From: Bacteriovorax stolpii
Lineage (GTDB): Bacteria; Bdellovibrionota; UBA2428
DNA: 64,000 nt
Assembly (NCBI GenBank): GCA_945881775.1
Contig: CAMCVE010000010.1
Span: forward strand, 30,138 to 94,137
Direction of reading: 5' to 3'
In this document: positions 32,330 through 41,196 of the stretch, piece after piece
How the letters are laid out: each line of letters opens with the position of its first letter
Numbering within the stretch: the first letter of the stretch is position 1
Program-made: the position numbers and the translations under genes
The notes under the pieces: model-generated
Told to the model about the DNA's origin: nothing
Seen by the model: the letters and a program-made list of their open reading frames with translations, nothing else
The model's database searches: none

Positions 32330-33712
32330 CTAGAACAACGCCATCCAGTGTTTGAACTGACGCTGGCCGCGCTCTGCGAGACGCAATTTCTTTTGTTTGT
32401 CGCGAGGATTGATCTCTAACAGGGGCACAAGTCCCCAATTGATGTTCATGGGTTGGAAGTTTTTCTGGGGGCCGCCGTAAACTGCGTGCACCAAAGCGCC
32501 GAGTGCCGTGGTCTGCGGAGGTGGCGGTGGATTTTCTTGGCCCCGAAGTTCGAGGTCGATCATGCGGCCGACGTAAGCGCCGACAGCGCAACTCTCGAGG
32601 TATCCTTCCACGCCGGTGATTTGTCCCGCAAATCGGAGCCAAGGAGCGCGCTTGAGTCGCAAATTGGAATCCAAAAGACTTGGTGAGTGGATGAAGGTGT
32701 TTCTGTGGAGGCTTCCCATTCGGTAAAACTCGGCGTTCTCGAGTCCGGGAATCATCGCGAAGAGGCGTTTTTGCTCGGGGTATTTCAGCTTGGTCTGGAA
32801 ACCGACCATGCTCCACGCGCGGCCCTCGGTGTCCTCTTTGCGAAGTTGCACCACAGCGAAAGGACGCTCATTCGTGCGAGGGTCCGTAAGTCCCACGGGT
32901 TTCATGGGACCAAAGAGCAGTGAGCGATCTCCTCGTTCGAGGATGGCCTCGATCGGCTGACATCCTTGAAAATAAATGGCCTTTTCGAAATCATGTGGCT
33001 CCACTTTCTCTGCATTCTTGAGCTCAGAGATAAAGGCATGGAACTGCTCTTCGGTGAAAGGACAGTTGAGATAGTCGCCGTCCGAGGCAATTTCTTGGCC
33101 GGAGAGATCCTTGTCGTAGCGGTTTTGCAGGAAGGCCACCGAGGTGTCGATTGTCGAGCCGTCAACGATCGGCGCGATGGCGTCATAAAAATAAAGATTC
33201 TCTCCAACGAAGGGTGAGAGACTCGCGGCGAAATCTTCGGAGGTCAGAGGACCTGTGGCGATTACCACGGGCAGAAGCCCGCGCAGTCCTTCGATCTTGA
33301 GCTCTTCATGGTGAGAGATCGCTTGCCGGAGCACAGTGACGTTCGGGTGAGCCTCAAGCGCCTCGGTGATTGTTTGACTGAATTTGATACGATCCACGGC
33401 GAGCGCCTGACCCGCGGGCACCTCGGCTCCTGCGGCAGCCTGAAGAATCAGCGACGAGAGCTGTCCCAGTTCCCATTTCAAAAGACCGGGGGCACTTTCG
33501 GGGTCTTTGGACTTGAGGGAATTGCTGCACACGAGTTCGGCAAAGAGCGGACCGGTGTGAGCCTCATTGGATCTTTCGGGTCGCTGTTCGATGAGGAGCA
33601 CCCTGCGTCCAGCGCGAGCCAGTTGCCAGGCGCACTCCGACCCGGCCAGTCCGGCTCCCAAAACCACAGCTTCGATTTGATTGTTACGCGCAAGTTCCTG
33701 AAGTTTCGTCAT
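32330..33712 (-). CDS. trmFO: tRNA (uracil-54-C5)-methyltransferase, folate/FAD-dependent
   Basis: Flavoprotein (formerly Gid) making ribothymidine-54 in the T-loop with methylenetetrahydrofolate, 460 aa. It has the FAD dinucleotide fold VVLGAGLAGSECAWQLA (about 17-33), RPERSNEAHTG, CSNSLKS, the NCPFTEEQ block and QITGVEGYLESCAVG. It occurs in Firmicutes, alphaproteobacteria and former deltaproteobacteria, but not in gammaproteobacteria, which use TrmA; this helps placement. It is divergent from the membrane protein gene with 47 bp between. Confidence 0.95.
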   Translation of the reverse strand: MTKLQELARNNQIEAVVLGAGLAGSECAWQLARAGRRVLLIEQRPERSNEAHTGPLFAELVCSNSLKSKDPESAPGLLKWELGQLSSLILQAAAGAEVPAGQALAVDRIKFSQTITEALEAHPNVTVLRQAISHHEELKIEGLRGLLPVVIATGPLTSEDFAASLSPFVGENLYFYDAIAPIVDGSTIDTSVAFLQNRYDKDLSGQEIASDGDYLNCPFTEEQFHAFISELKNAEKVEPHDFEKAIYFQGCQPIEAILERGDRSLLFGPMKPVGLTDPRTNERPFAVVQLRKEDTEGRAWSMVGFQTKLKYPEQKRLFAMIPGLENAEFYRMGSLHRNTFIHSPSLLDSNLRLKRAPWLRFAGQITGVEGYLESCAVGAYVGRMIDLELRGQENPPPPPQTTALGALVHAVYGGPQKNFQPMNINWGLVPLLEINPRDKQKKLRLAERGQRQFKHWMALF

Positions 33713-33759
33713 TATTGGTCCTTGCTTTCATGGCAGTGGTTTTTTAGAGTCTTGCCGCA

Positions 33760-34719
33760 ATGAGCCGGAAACTGCAAGGGCTTTTGGGTGAGATCAAAGA
33801 TGCACCCTTTTTCCCGGTCTACGCCTTCTTTCTAATTTTCTTCGTCTTGAGGGCGCTCGTCTCCTCTATTTTGAAAGGCGCACTCTTTTTGCTTGGACAC
33901 CCCGCCCTGTTTGCATCTCAAATGGTCGAAAATAATGAGGTTTTCATCCAGACCGTGACTCTCGTCGTGGCGCTTTGGGCGGTCTTTGCTCGCAGGACTT
34001 CGCTCGATTCCAAGGCCGTCACCCTGCGCGAATTCCTTGGTGAGTCGTTGCGCAAATGGCCCGCTCCAATACTTTGGGTCGAGGAATCTCTCCGGCCCTT
34101 GCTCACCGGGTTTTCGCTCGCCAGCCTGGGAGTGCTCCTTCTGCTTCTCACCGGGTTTCTGAGTATCGAGGGGCAATTGGGCCTTGGGAGCCTTTATCTT
34201 CTGCCTGTGATCGCTTTGCGCGCTTCATTGCTCGTACTTTGGGTGGGCGCGCTCGAGCTCACGCGCCTGAAACTCAGCCGACTGCTGGCCCGCTCGGGTC
34301 TCTTTGAGGTTGTGGGGCTTCTAGCTCTAGCGATCTTTGAAGGTTTTTTGCTTTACGCAGTTCTTAAGACGTCGGGCGGCGCGCTCGAGCAGGCGTTCAT
34401 GGGGCTTGTTGCTCTTTGGTGGGCGGCTTTGCTGACGGCTTGGACTCTTGTGAGTGATCGCACGGTGATGGCTTCGTGGCGTCGCGTGTGCCTTGTGGCC
34501 TCGCTTGTTGTGACGCTCACCTGCGTGTACGGGTTCCCCCTCTCTTGGGGACGTGTTGCCTCTTTGACCTCGATTTACGAAGGGCCACATCCTTGGTCAC
34601 ATTTGGTGCTGCAGAGTCCGAGCGTTTTGGGACAGTGGAGCTTCATTCTTATCTTCACGGTGTTCTTTGCGATTTTGCTACGCCGTGTTTTGACGCAAGC
34701 TCGTGGCAACGCGGCCTAA
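33760..34719 (+). CDS. Polytopic membrane protein of unknown function
   Basis: 319 aa, about seven to eight hydrophobic segments (FFPVYAFFLIFFVLRALVSSI; FIQTVTLVVALWAVFA; FSLASLGVLLLLLTGFL; LYLLPVIALRASLLVLWV; VVGLLALAIFEGFLLY; VALWWAALLTAWTLV; VCLVASLVVTLTCVYGF; FILIFTVFFAILLRRV). I recognise no family. It ends 39 bp before tolQ and may be co-transcribed with the Tol genes. No conserved polar motif stands out. Confidence 0.75.
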   Translation: MSRKLQGLLGEIKDAPFFPVYAFFLIFFVLRALVSSILKGALFLLGHPALFASQMVENNEVFIQTVTLVVALWAVFARRTSLDSKAVTLREFLGESLRKWPAPILWVEESLRPLLTGFSLASLGVLLLLLTGFLSIEGQLGLGSLYLLPVIALRASLLVLWVGALELTRLKLSRLLARSGLFEVVGLLALAIFEGFLLYAVLKTSGGALEQAFMGLVALWWAALLTAWTLVSDRTVMASWRRVCLVASLVVTLTCVYGFPLSWGRVASLTSIYEGPHPWSHLVLQSPSVLGQWSFILIFTVFFAILLRRVLTQARGNAA

Positions 34720-34758
34720 CTGGCAAAGCCCCAGCCTTCAAGTTAAGATTTCCAGCAT

Positions 34759-35445
34759 ATGGCTGATTCTAATGCTCTTGAACTCGCATATGGCACCGGA
34801 CCCATCGTAAAAGCTGTCCTCTTTACTCTGATTGGACTCTCCGTGCTTTCATGGTCCGTAATCTTTTCGAAGTGGCTGGGATTTCGCCGCGTGCATCGCT
34901 CAACAGCCTTGTTTCTGAACAGTTTCTGGAACGGCAAATCGCTCGATACGATTTATGCCGAATCCAAGGCGCTGAGTGAAAGCCCTGTCTCCAATGTTTT
35001 TCGCTCGGGATACAAAGAGTTCCAGAAAGTTGCGCAGAAGGGTCAGGAGAAAAAGGTTTCAAACGAAATCCTCGCCGGGCGCGGAATGGAGAACGTCGAG
35101 CGCGCTCTTCGCAAAGCGGCGATCACGGAATCCCTCCGTCTCGAGTCGCGTCTCGGATGGCTCGCAACAATCGCTTCCAACTCGCCTTACATCGGACTCT
35201 TCGGAACCGTCTGGGGCATTATGAACGCCTTCCAAGGTATCGGCCAAGGAGGTCCTGCGACTTTGCAGAACGTGGCTCCTGGTATCTCTGAGGCTCTGAT
35301 CGCCACCGCCGTCGCGCTTGCAACGGCCATCCCGGCTTCAGTTTTCTACAACATCAATCTCCAGAAGCTGAAGTCCTTCCGGGTTGAGATGGACAACTTC
35401 TCTTCGGATTTTTCGAACATCCTGCGTCGCGGTTATCTCGAGTAA
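34759..35445 (+). CDS. tolQ: TolQ/ExbB-type proton channel protein
   Basis: 228 aa with three membrane helices: the first near residue 20 (VLFTLIGLSVLSWSVIF), the second and third in the MotA/TolQ/ExbB domain (RLGWLATIASNSPYIGLFGTVWGIMNAF and GISEALIATAVALATAIPASVFY). The order with TolR, a TonB/TolA-like protein and TolB shows a Tol system rather than Exb. It forms the proton channel that energises outer-membrane constriction during division. Confidence 0.92.
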   Translation: MADSNALELAYGTGPIVKAVLFTLIGLSVLSWSVIFSKWLGFRRVHRSTALFLNSFWNGKSLDTIYAESKALSESPVSNVFRSGYKEFQKVAQKGQEKKVSNEILAGRGMENVERALRKAAITESLRLESRLGWLATIASNSPYIGLFGTVWGIMNAFQGIGQGGPATLQNVAPGISEALIATAVALATAIPASVFYNINLQKLKSFRVEMDNFSSDFSNILRRGYLE

Positions 35446-35460
35446 AGAAGAGGGCAAGTC

Positions 35461-35883
35461 ATGGCAGTATCCAATTTTGGCGGAGGGGGTGACGACTACA
35501 CCCCCATGGCAGAAATGAACATGATCCCGCTCGTGGACGTCATGCTCGTTCTGCTGATTATCTCGATGGTCACCACGCCTTTTCTTGAGCAAGGTGTGAA
35601 CGTGGAACTTCCTGTGGCCGCGGGACAGAATCTCCAGAAGCAGGCCACCGAGGCACCCGTGATTCTTTATCTCTCGCGAGACCGCAATCTGCGCCTCGGA
35701 GACACACCCGTTTCTCGCGCGGATCTTGTGAAGACGCTCAAGAGCAAATTCGCGGGTCGGGAGCAAAAAGAACTTTTTGTGCGTGCTGATAAAGATGTTC
35801 CTTACGGTGCCGTGGCCGAAATCATGGCCACCGTCCAAGGAGCCGGCATCGAGCGCGTGGGACTCGTCACCAAGCCCGAGTAA
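35461..35883 (+). CDS. tolR: TolR/ExbD-type protein
   Basis: 140 aa. It has one membrane helix near the N-terminus with the conserved Asp of the proton path (MNMIPLVDVMLVLLIISMV, Asp about residue 25), then the periplasmic ExbD/TolR domain (GVNVELPVAAGQN, FVRADKDVPYGAVAEIMATVQGAGI). It has a short N-terminal Gly/Asp stretch. It lies 15 bp after tolQ and 14 bp before tolA. Confidence 0.93.
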   Translation: MAVSNFGGGGDDYTPMAEMNMIPLVDVMLVLLIISMVTTPFLEQGVNVELPVAAGQNLQKQATEAPVILYLSRDRNLRLGDTPVSRADLVKTLKSKFAGREQKELFVRADKDVPYGAVAEIMATVQGAGIERVGLVTKPE

Positions 35884-35897
35884 GGCACCGAGGGACG

Positions 35898-36812
35898 ATG
35901 ACGGACCCAATTTTTTTTGAGCATTTCCGTGAGCTCGCCAAACAGAGACGAGCTCCGGTCGCTCCGCCCAGCAGCGGGGGAGTCATCAAGAAACAAGAAG
36001 GTTTCTTTCGGCGCTCGCTTTCCCTTTCGTTGATTGCTCACGGCTCATTTCTATTCGTGTTTTTCGTTGCTCCGATGGTGGCAAATCTCCTCGGCATCTC
36101 GACCGATTACTCTGACAAATTCACAAAAAAAGAATTCAAAAATGCCATACGCGTTGATCTCGTAGGGCTTCCCGAGCTGACGCTTCAGGAGCTTCAGAAT
36201 ATCGACCCGACGGAGGAGATGGGCAACGCTCCAAAAGTTGAAGAGCCTGCTGCTAAAGAAGACGTGGTGGTGCCTCCCCCGTCTGAGACGGCCATGAAGA
36301 TACAGAGCAAAGAAGACGATATCAAAGCGCTCTCGAAAGCCGAAACTCAGAAGAAAGTCGACGAAGCTCAAAAGAAGAGACTTGCCGATTTGCGGGCTTC
36401 CCTGCGAGTCGAACAGCGTCGCAAAGAACTTCTGAAAGAACTCAAGGGTGAAGCGGGCGAGGGCCAGGGTCGCATGCCGCTCGCGGGCAACATCGTTTCG
36501 CAAGGCTACAGTGTCACGGGTGATGTGGCCGATGATATGGATATTTTCCAGGGGCACCTGAAGGCACATCTGCGAAAAACCTGGAGTCTCCCCGGTTGGA
36601 TGCAGGCCTCGAACTTGTCAGCACGTGTGCTCGTGAAGCTTGCCCCAACGGGTAAGGTTCTGAGCCAAGAGTTTATTAAAAAGAGCGGCAACGAAGAGTT
36701 TGACCGCTATGTGTCGCAGGCCCTGAAAGAGGCTGAGCCTTATCCGGCTCCGCCGCTAAGCCTGCAGCGACTGATCATGGAACAAGGAATTGAATGGGGG
36801 TTTCCACAATGA
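35898..36812 (+). CDS. tolA: TolA/TonB-like energy-coupling protein
   Basis: 304 aa. One membrane helix (about residues 41-66, SLSLIAHGSFLFVFFVAPMV) is followed by a Pro/Glu-rich then Lys/Glu-rich helical stretch (about 105-180, coiled coil) and a C-terminal TonB-like domain (about 210-304: LRKTWSLPGWMQ, ARVLVKLAPTGKVLSQEFIKKSG, FDRYVSQALKEAEPYPAPP). Its middle helix is much shorter than that of E. coli TolA. Position between tolR and tolB supports TolA. The stop overlaps the tolB ATG. Confidence 0.85.
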   Translation: MTDPIFFEHFRELAKQRRAPVAPPSSGGVIKKQEGFFRRSLSLSLIAHGSFLFVFFVAPMVANLLGISTDYSDKFTKKEFKNAIRVDLVGLPELTLQELQNIDPTEEMGNAPKVEEPAAKEDVVVPPPSETAMKIQSKEDDIKALSKAETQKKVDEAQKKRLADLRASLRVEQRRKELLKELKGEAGEGQGRMPLAGNIVSQGYSVTGDVADDMDIFQGHLKAHLRKTWSLPGWMQASNLSARVLVKLAPTGKVLSQEFIKKSGNEEFDRYVSQALKEAEPYPAPPLSLQRLIMEQGIEWGFPQ

Positions 36813-38155
36813 AACAGTTTTTTATCTTATCGAGTTTGGGGCTTGCTCTGTTGGGGGCCTCGGCCGCTTGGTCTCAAGAAGCCGCAGCTCCCGTCTCCGA
36901 TGCCTCTCGAATTTACATTCCTGTTGGAGATCCTAACCTCAAAAAAGTTCTCATTGCGATTGAACCCACGACAGGTGCTGGAGCTTTTGCGAATTCTTTT
37001 TACGCGACGATCACAGGAGATTTGGAGTTCACGGACCTTTTTGAGCTCTTGCCTCCGTCGAAGATGCCCGTTTCAAAGGGGGGCCTCGTTGCGGGTAGCT
37101 TCCGTTTTGAACCCTACCGCGCCATGGGTGTCGAGTTTCTCATTAAGAGCGCGGTTTCGATGAAAGAAGGTCGCCCTCAGGCCGAGCTTCGTCTCTACGA
37201 CATCGCCAAAGGTGTGCAAATTCTCGGTCGACTCTATCCTCTCGTGGGTAAGGTGAGTGATCCCGGTCGCGAACTTGCGCACTATTCGGGTAACGATGTG
37301 ATCGAGTCCCTCACGGGAGAGCCCGGCATTTTTCGCACGCGTCTTCTGATGAGTTGTGGTCTGAAGAAAAAAGAAATCTATGTAATGGATTTCGACGGCG
37401 ACAATATCACGCAGCTCACGCGCGACGGAAATTTCGCACTTTCGCCTTCGTGGGCTCCCGACGGCAAGCGACTGCTTTTCACCTCGTACCGCGAATGGGG
37501 AACCAAAGGTGCTTTGAATCCGAACCTCTATCTCTACGATATGACCACGCATCAGCGCAGCGTCCTGAGTGCCGCGAAGGGCCTCAATACGGGCGGCTCT
37601 TTCCACCCGATCGACAATAAAATCGCCTACACTTTTTCTCAGAATGGGAAACCCGAGATTTATATTTTGGATCTCGTGAGCAAAGTGCGTTACCCCATCA
37701 CCAAAACCCTGTTCTTTAGTGTCGAGCCCGACTGGTCGCCTGACGGTCGCCAGATTGTATTCTCATCGAGCAAGACGGGACGCCCCCACATTTGGGTCGC
37801 GAATGCGGACGGCTCAAACGCAAAGCGCCTCACCTTTGCCGGTCAGTACAACAGCTCACCTAACTGGAGTCCCAAGGGCGACAAGATTGTGTTTTCGGGA
37901 CAAGAAAACCAGGGCAATAATTTCAATATTTTCTTGGTCGATCCCAGTGGGTCGAACCTGGTGCGACTCACGTCGGATTCGCACTCCAACGAAAATCCTA
38001 CGTTTAGTCCGGATGGTCGTTTCCTCGCTTATTCGAGCAACGAGAGTGGTGTTTACCAGATCAAAGTCACTACGGCCCGCGGAGGGCGTACCAAAACCCT
38101 CTCGCCTCGGAGTCTCGGCCCTTGCAAGCAACCCGCATGGTCGCCTAGGCTCTAG
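36809..38155 (+). CDS. tolB: Tol-Pal system periplasmic protein TolB
   Basis: 448 aa from ATG 36809, which overlaps the tolA stop (ATGA) and begins a signal peptide (MKQFFILSSLGLALLGASAAWS). The N-terminal TolB domain (to about 175) is followed by a beta-propeller of PD40 repeats (ALSPSWAPDGKRLLFTS, SVEPDWSPDGRQIVFSS, SSPNWSPKGDKIVFSG, NENPTFSPDGRFLAYSS, CKQPAWSPRL). It would bind Pal, but no pal gene follows here. Confidence 0.94.
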   Translation: MKQFFILSSLGLALLGASAAWSQEAAAPVSDASRIYIPVGDPNLKKVLIAIEPTTGAGAFANSFYATITGDLEFTDLFELLPPSKMPVSKGGLVAGSFRFEPYRAMGVEFLIKSAVSMKEGRPQAELRLYDIAKGVQILGRLYPLVGKVSDPGRELAHYSGNDVIESLTGEPGIFRTRLLMSCGLKKKEIYVMDFDGDNITQLTRDGNFALSPSWAPDGKRLLFTSYREWGTKGALNPNLYLYDMTTHQRSVLSAAKGLNTGGSFHPIDNKIAYTFSQNGKPEIYILDLVSKVRYPITKTLFFSVEPDWSPDGRQIVFSSSKTGRPHIWVANADGSNAKRLTFAGQYNSSPNWSPKGDKIVFSGQENQGNNFNIFLVDPSGSNLVRLTSDSHSNENPTFSPDGRFLAYSSNESGVYQIKVTTARGGRTKTLSPRSLGPCKQPAWSPRL

Positions 38156-38161
38156 CCCCAT

Positions 38162-38365
38162 ATGATCGAAAAAGACATCAAGTCCCTCGATGAGCTCGTC
38201 AAGAAGATGGAGAGCGAAGAGCTTCCTCTTGAAGACGCTCTCGAGTTGTTTAAGCAAGGCATCGAGTTGGTCAAAAAGTGCACCACGACCCTCGAGAAAG
38301 CCGAGCTCCGCGTAAAAGAAATTCTCGAGGCCAAGGATGGAAGTCTCTCCGAACAAGACCTTTGA
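38162..38365 (+). CDS. xseB: Exodeoxyribonuclease VII small subunit
   Basis: 67-aa helical protein of normal family length. Motifs: IKSLDELVKKMESEELPLEDALELFKQGIEL, of which the LPLEDAL..F..G block is diagnostic (about residues 20-33). It partners XseA in processive degradation of single-stranded DNA; xseA is not in the window. It overlaps ispA by 29 bp, a very common xseB-ispA arrangement. Confidence 0.93.
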   Translation: MIEKDIKSLDELVKKMESEELPLEDALELFKQGIELVKKCTTTLEKAELRVKEILEAKDGSLSEQDL

Positions 38366-39254
38366 AGCGCAGCTCCTGCGCACGCGCAATGCTGTTGATA
38401 CTGAGCTTGGGGTTTGGCTGCGCGAAGTGCAGTGGCCTCTTGATTTTTCTGAAGCATTGCGACACGTGCTCGAGGGAGCGGGGAAGGCTGTGCGGCCGGC
38501 TCTGGTTTTCTCTTTTGCCGAAGTTTTTCGTGGCGAAGACACGCTTTCGATTCCTTCTCTAAGGCGACTGGCTCTCTCGCTCGAGTTGATGCACACCTAT
38601 TCGCTCGTGCACGACGATCTTCCGGCGATGGACGATGATGATTTTAGGAGAGGGCGTCCCACCTTACATGTCTTGAAAGGCGATGCCTTCGCTGTTCTCG
38701 CTGGGGATGCTCTGCTCACGGCAAGTTTTCAAGCACTCGGTGAATCTTTTAGAGACGCTCCCGAAAAACTCCCGCGTGCGGTGGCCCTCCTCGCGCAGGC
38801 AGCGGGGGCAGCAGGGATGATCGCGGGACAGTGGCTCGACATGAAGTCCGAGGGCGGGCGTGGCGAGGCCTCGGCGACGTTGCTCGAAGAGATTCATCGC
38901 AAAAAAACCGGAGCTCTCATGTCAGCTTCGTGTCTTTTGGGAGCCCTGCATGCGCTCCCCATAAAAGAGTTTTCGCGTTTTGAGCCGGAAATTGCCGCGT
39001 GGGGCGAAGATTTGGGTCTGCTATTCCAGATGGTTGATGACCTGCTCGACACTCGCGCCACACGCGCTGAGCTCGGCAAAACCCCCGGCAAGGATGCCGA
39101 GTCCGGTAAACTCACTTATGTTTCCTTGATCGGAATTCCCGCGCTTGAAGTGCGTGTTCGCGACACAGCGGCGCGTTTGCAGTCACCCTGTTTTGCTCCC
39201 GAGCATCTCGTCCTTTCGCAGTTGGTTGCTTTCGTAGCCGGGCGAGGAGCCTGA
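38337..39254 (+). CDS. ispA: Polyprenyl synthetase (farnesyl/geranylgeranyl diphosphate synthase)
   Basis: Condenses isopentenyl diphosphate with allylic diphosphates, 305 aa. The first Asp-rich motif is DDLPAMDDDDFRRGRPT (about 94-110) and the second is DDLLD (about 237). The two-residue insertion in the first motif (DDxxxxD) and length match bacterial farnesyl diphosphate synthases. ATG 38337 lies within xseB; this overlap is typical. Product chain length is assigned by similarity of the motif, not proven. Confidence 0.92.
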   Translation: MEVSPNKTFEAQLLRTRNAVDTELGVWLREVQWPLDFSEALRHVLEGAGKAVRPALVFSFAEVFRGEDTLSIPSLRRLALSLELMHTYSLVHDDLPAMDDDDFRRGRPTLHVLKGDAFAVLAGDALLTASFQALGESFRDAPEKLPRAVALLAQAAGAAGMIAGQWLDMKSEGGRGEASATLLEEIHRKKTGALMSASCLLGALHALPIKEFSRFEPEIAAWGEDLGLLFQMVDDLLDTRATRAELGKTPGKDAESGKLTYVSLIGIPALEVRVRDTAARLQSPCFAPEHLVLSQLVAFVAGRGA

Positions 39255-39260
39255 ATCTCA

Positions 39261-40055
39261 ATGAAAGCAGCAAAGCTTCGGGCTGATGAGCTTGTTGTGA
39301 AGCGGGGGCTTGTCGAGTCTCGTTCCAAAGCGCAAGCGTACATTATGGCGGGCGAAGTTCTCTTTGCTCGTGTCGATGCCGGTGGTGAAACTCATTGGAC
39401 CCCTGTTCTTAAATCAGGCCAAGCGCTTGCGGAAGATACCGAGATCAAACTCAAGCACGACGGACCCCAAGACGTCGGACGGGGAGCCCAAAAGCTTCGC
39501 AAAGCTTTTGAGGTGTGGCCCGAGCTTCTCGAGTCTTCGCAAGGAGGTTTGGGCTTTGATATCGGCTCGAGCACGGGGGGCTTCACTCAGGTTCTTCTTG
39601 AAAAAGGAGCTGCGCGCGTGGTGGCTCTCGACGTCGGCACCCATCAACTCCACGAACGTTTGCGTTCGGATGCCAGAGTGCTGAGCCTAGAGCAGACTCA
39701 TGTTCTCAAGGTCGAAACTCAGGACTGGCTCCGTCATGGAGTCCAGCTTCCGTTTGATATTTTGGTGACAGATGTTTCCTTTATTTCAGTGACGCGCATT
39801 CTATCTCACGTCGCTCCGTGGATGAAGCCACTCGCACCTTGGGTGGTTCTCGTGAAACCTCAGTTCGAGCTCGACCGCAGTCGAGTTCCAAAAGGGATCG
39901 TGCGCGATGAAGGAGACAGGCAGGATGCCATCGGCCGAGTGCGCGAAGCCGTGCAAGCCACGGGACTTCTCGATTGGAAGGCGCTCGTTGAGAGTCCCAT
40001 CCAGGGCGGTGATGGAAACATCGAGTACCTGGCCTATCTGGAGCGAAAGGGTTAA
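39261..40055 (+). CDS. tlyA: TlyA family rRNA ribose methyltransferase / hemolysin A
   Basis: 264 aa. An N-terminal S4 RNA-binding domain (LRADELVVKRGLVESRSKAQAYIMAG, about residues 6-31) precedes an FtsJ-like SAM methyltransferase (GFDIGSSTGGFTQVLLEKGA, DVSFISVTRIL, LVKPQFE). TlyA proteins add 2'-O-methyl to 16S C1409 and 23S C1920; hemolysin activity is a historical name. It sits directly after ispA, the usual place in many bacteria when dxs is elsewhere. Confidence 0.93.
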   Translation: MKAAKLRADELVVKRGLVESRSKAQAYIMAGEVLFARVDAGGETHWTPVLKSGQALAEDTEIKLKHDGPQDVGRGAQKLRKAFEVWPELLESSQGGLGFDIGSSTGGFTQVLLEKGAARVVALDVGTHQLHERLRSDARVLSLEQTHVLKVETQDWLRHGVQLPFDILVTDVSFISVTRILSHVAPWMKPLAPWVVLVKPQFELDRSRVPKGIVRDEGDRQDAIGRVREAVQATGLLDWKALVESPIQGGDGNIEYLAYLERKG

Positions 40056-40064
40056 ACAAGATCT

Positions 40065-41138
40065 ATGAACAAGAAGCTTCTCGGCCTGACACTTCTCATT
40101 CTCCAGGCCTGTTCTACTTCGAAGCGCGCACCCGATACTCCGCCCCCCCCCGAATCGGTCGAGGCCACAAAGTCTCCCGAGGGTATTGAAGAAAAAATGG
40201 ACGCTCGCGTCGAAGAGACCGCACAAACAGAAGCGACTCTTCCGAGTCCCGCCCCAGAAACTCCAGCTGCTCCTGCGCCGCGCGCGCCTGTCATCGGTGT
40301 TTGGGTGGATGGAGCGGGTGTTGAAAGTTTTTTGGCTTTGGGGTTCATGCAAGAGTTGCAGCGCTCGGGCGTGAAGTTTGCCAAAGTCGTTGGGACGGGT
40401 TGGGGTTGCTGGATGGCAGTTTCCTGGGCCCAGGAGGGAAGCGCCAATCAAGCTGAGTGGCAGGCTTTCAAGTGGAGTTCATGGGTCCCGCTTGGACTCG
40501 AGAGAGGCTTTCTCTCGCGGATACGTGGCGAACGTGGCAGCTTCGAAGAATTCTCGAAAGAGCTCCGTGTGTGGCTTCCAAAAGACGAATTTGCGGAACT
40601 CGCGATTCCAGCGGATTGTCCCGTCGTGGCCAACTCAGGAACGATGGATCTCGTCAGTACTCACGGACTCGGTATTTCGCGCGCTCTATGGGAAGAGCTG
40701 CAAGCGCCCCTCTTCGACAAGAAGGTCACGGCGGCCGCTGCCGACAAGATTCCCTATCTCTCAGGCCTGGCTGCGGGTGATCCTCGCCCAGAGGAATATG
40801 ATCGGTTTGCCGAAACCGCTTCGGCAAAGAACGCGGTGGAATTCTGGATTCACCTCAAGACGACGCCGGCTTCGGTCCTCGCTTCGGGCGACCGCTGGCT
40901 CTCTGCGGCATTTACTCGACGTGAACCACGTGGAGAAACCTGGTCCAAGACCAAACAAGGTCGCTGGGTCATGAAGATGCCCTTGTTTGTGGGCCTAAAT
41001 CTTGACGAAAAAAAGAGCCTCGATTTTGGAAGTCGTCGCGCCTGGCTGCTTCGGGGACGCGAGCTGGCTAAGAAGTGGATGCAAAGCGCTTGGTTTAAGA
41101 GCAATTTGGCTCCTGCATTTTCGACGCCCGAAACTTAA
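40065..41138 (+). CDS. Putative lipoprotein with degenerate patatin-like domain
   Basis: 357 aa. A probable lipoprotein signal ends LILQAC (Cys16), followed by a Pro/Glu/Ala-rich stretch to about residue 80. Then PVIGVWVDGAGVESFLALGFMQELQRSGVK mirrors the patatin oxyanion-loop region, and KVVGTGWGCWMAVSWA mirrors the nucleophile elbow GxSxG, but reads G-T-G-W-G: the Ser is Gly. No clear DGG/DGA catalytic Asp motif follows. So it looks like a patatin fold that has lost lipase activity. The family call is moderate; the rest is unrecognised. It lies 9 bp after tlyA. Confidence 0.6.
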   Translation: MNKKLLGLTLLILQACSTSKRAPDTPPPPESVEATKSPEGIEEKMDARVEETAQTEATLPSPAPETPAAPAPRAPVIGVWVDGAGVESFLALGFMQELQRSGVKFAKVVGTGWGCWMAVSWAQEGSANQAEWQAFKWSSWVPLGLERGFLSRIRGERGSFEEFSKELRVWLPKDEFAELAIPADCPVVANSGTMDLVSTHGLGISRALWEELQAPLFDKKVTAAAADKIPYLSGLAAGDPRPEEYDRFAETASAKNAVEFWIHLKTTPASVLASGDRWLSAAFTRREPRGETWSKTKQGRWVMKMPLFVGLNLDEKKSLDFGSRRAWLLRGRELAKKWMQSAWFKSNLAPAFSTPET

Positions 41139-41196
41139 GTTGGATCCTCTCAAGTCTTGCCAGATTGCTCGCGAAACGATGAAATGTAGGAATTAT

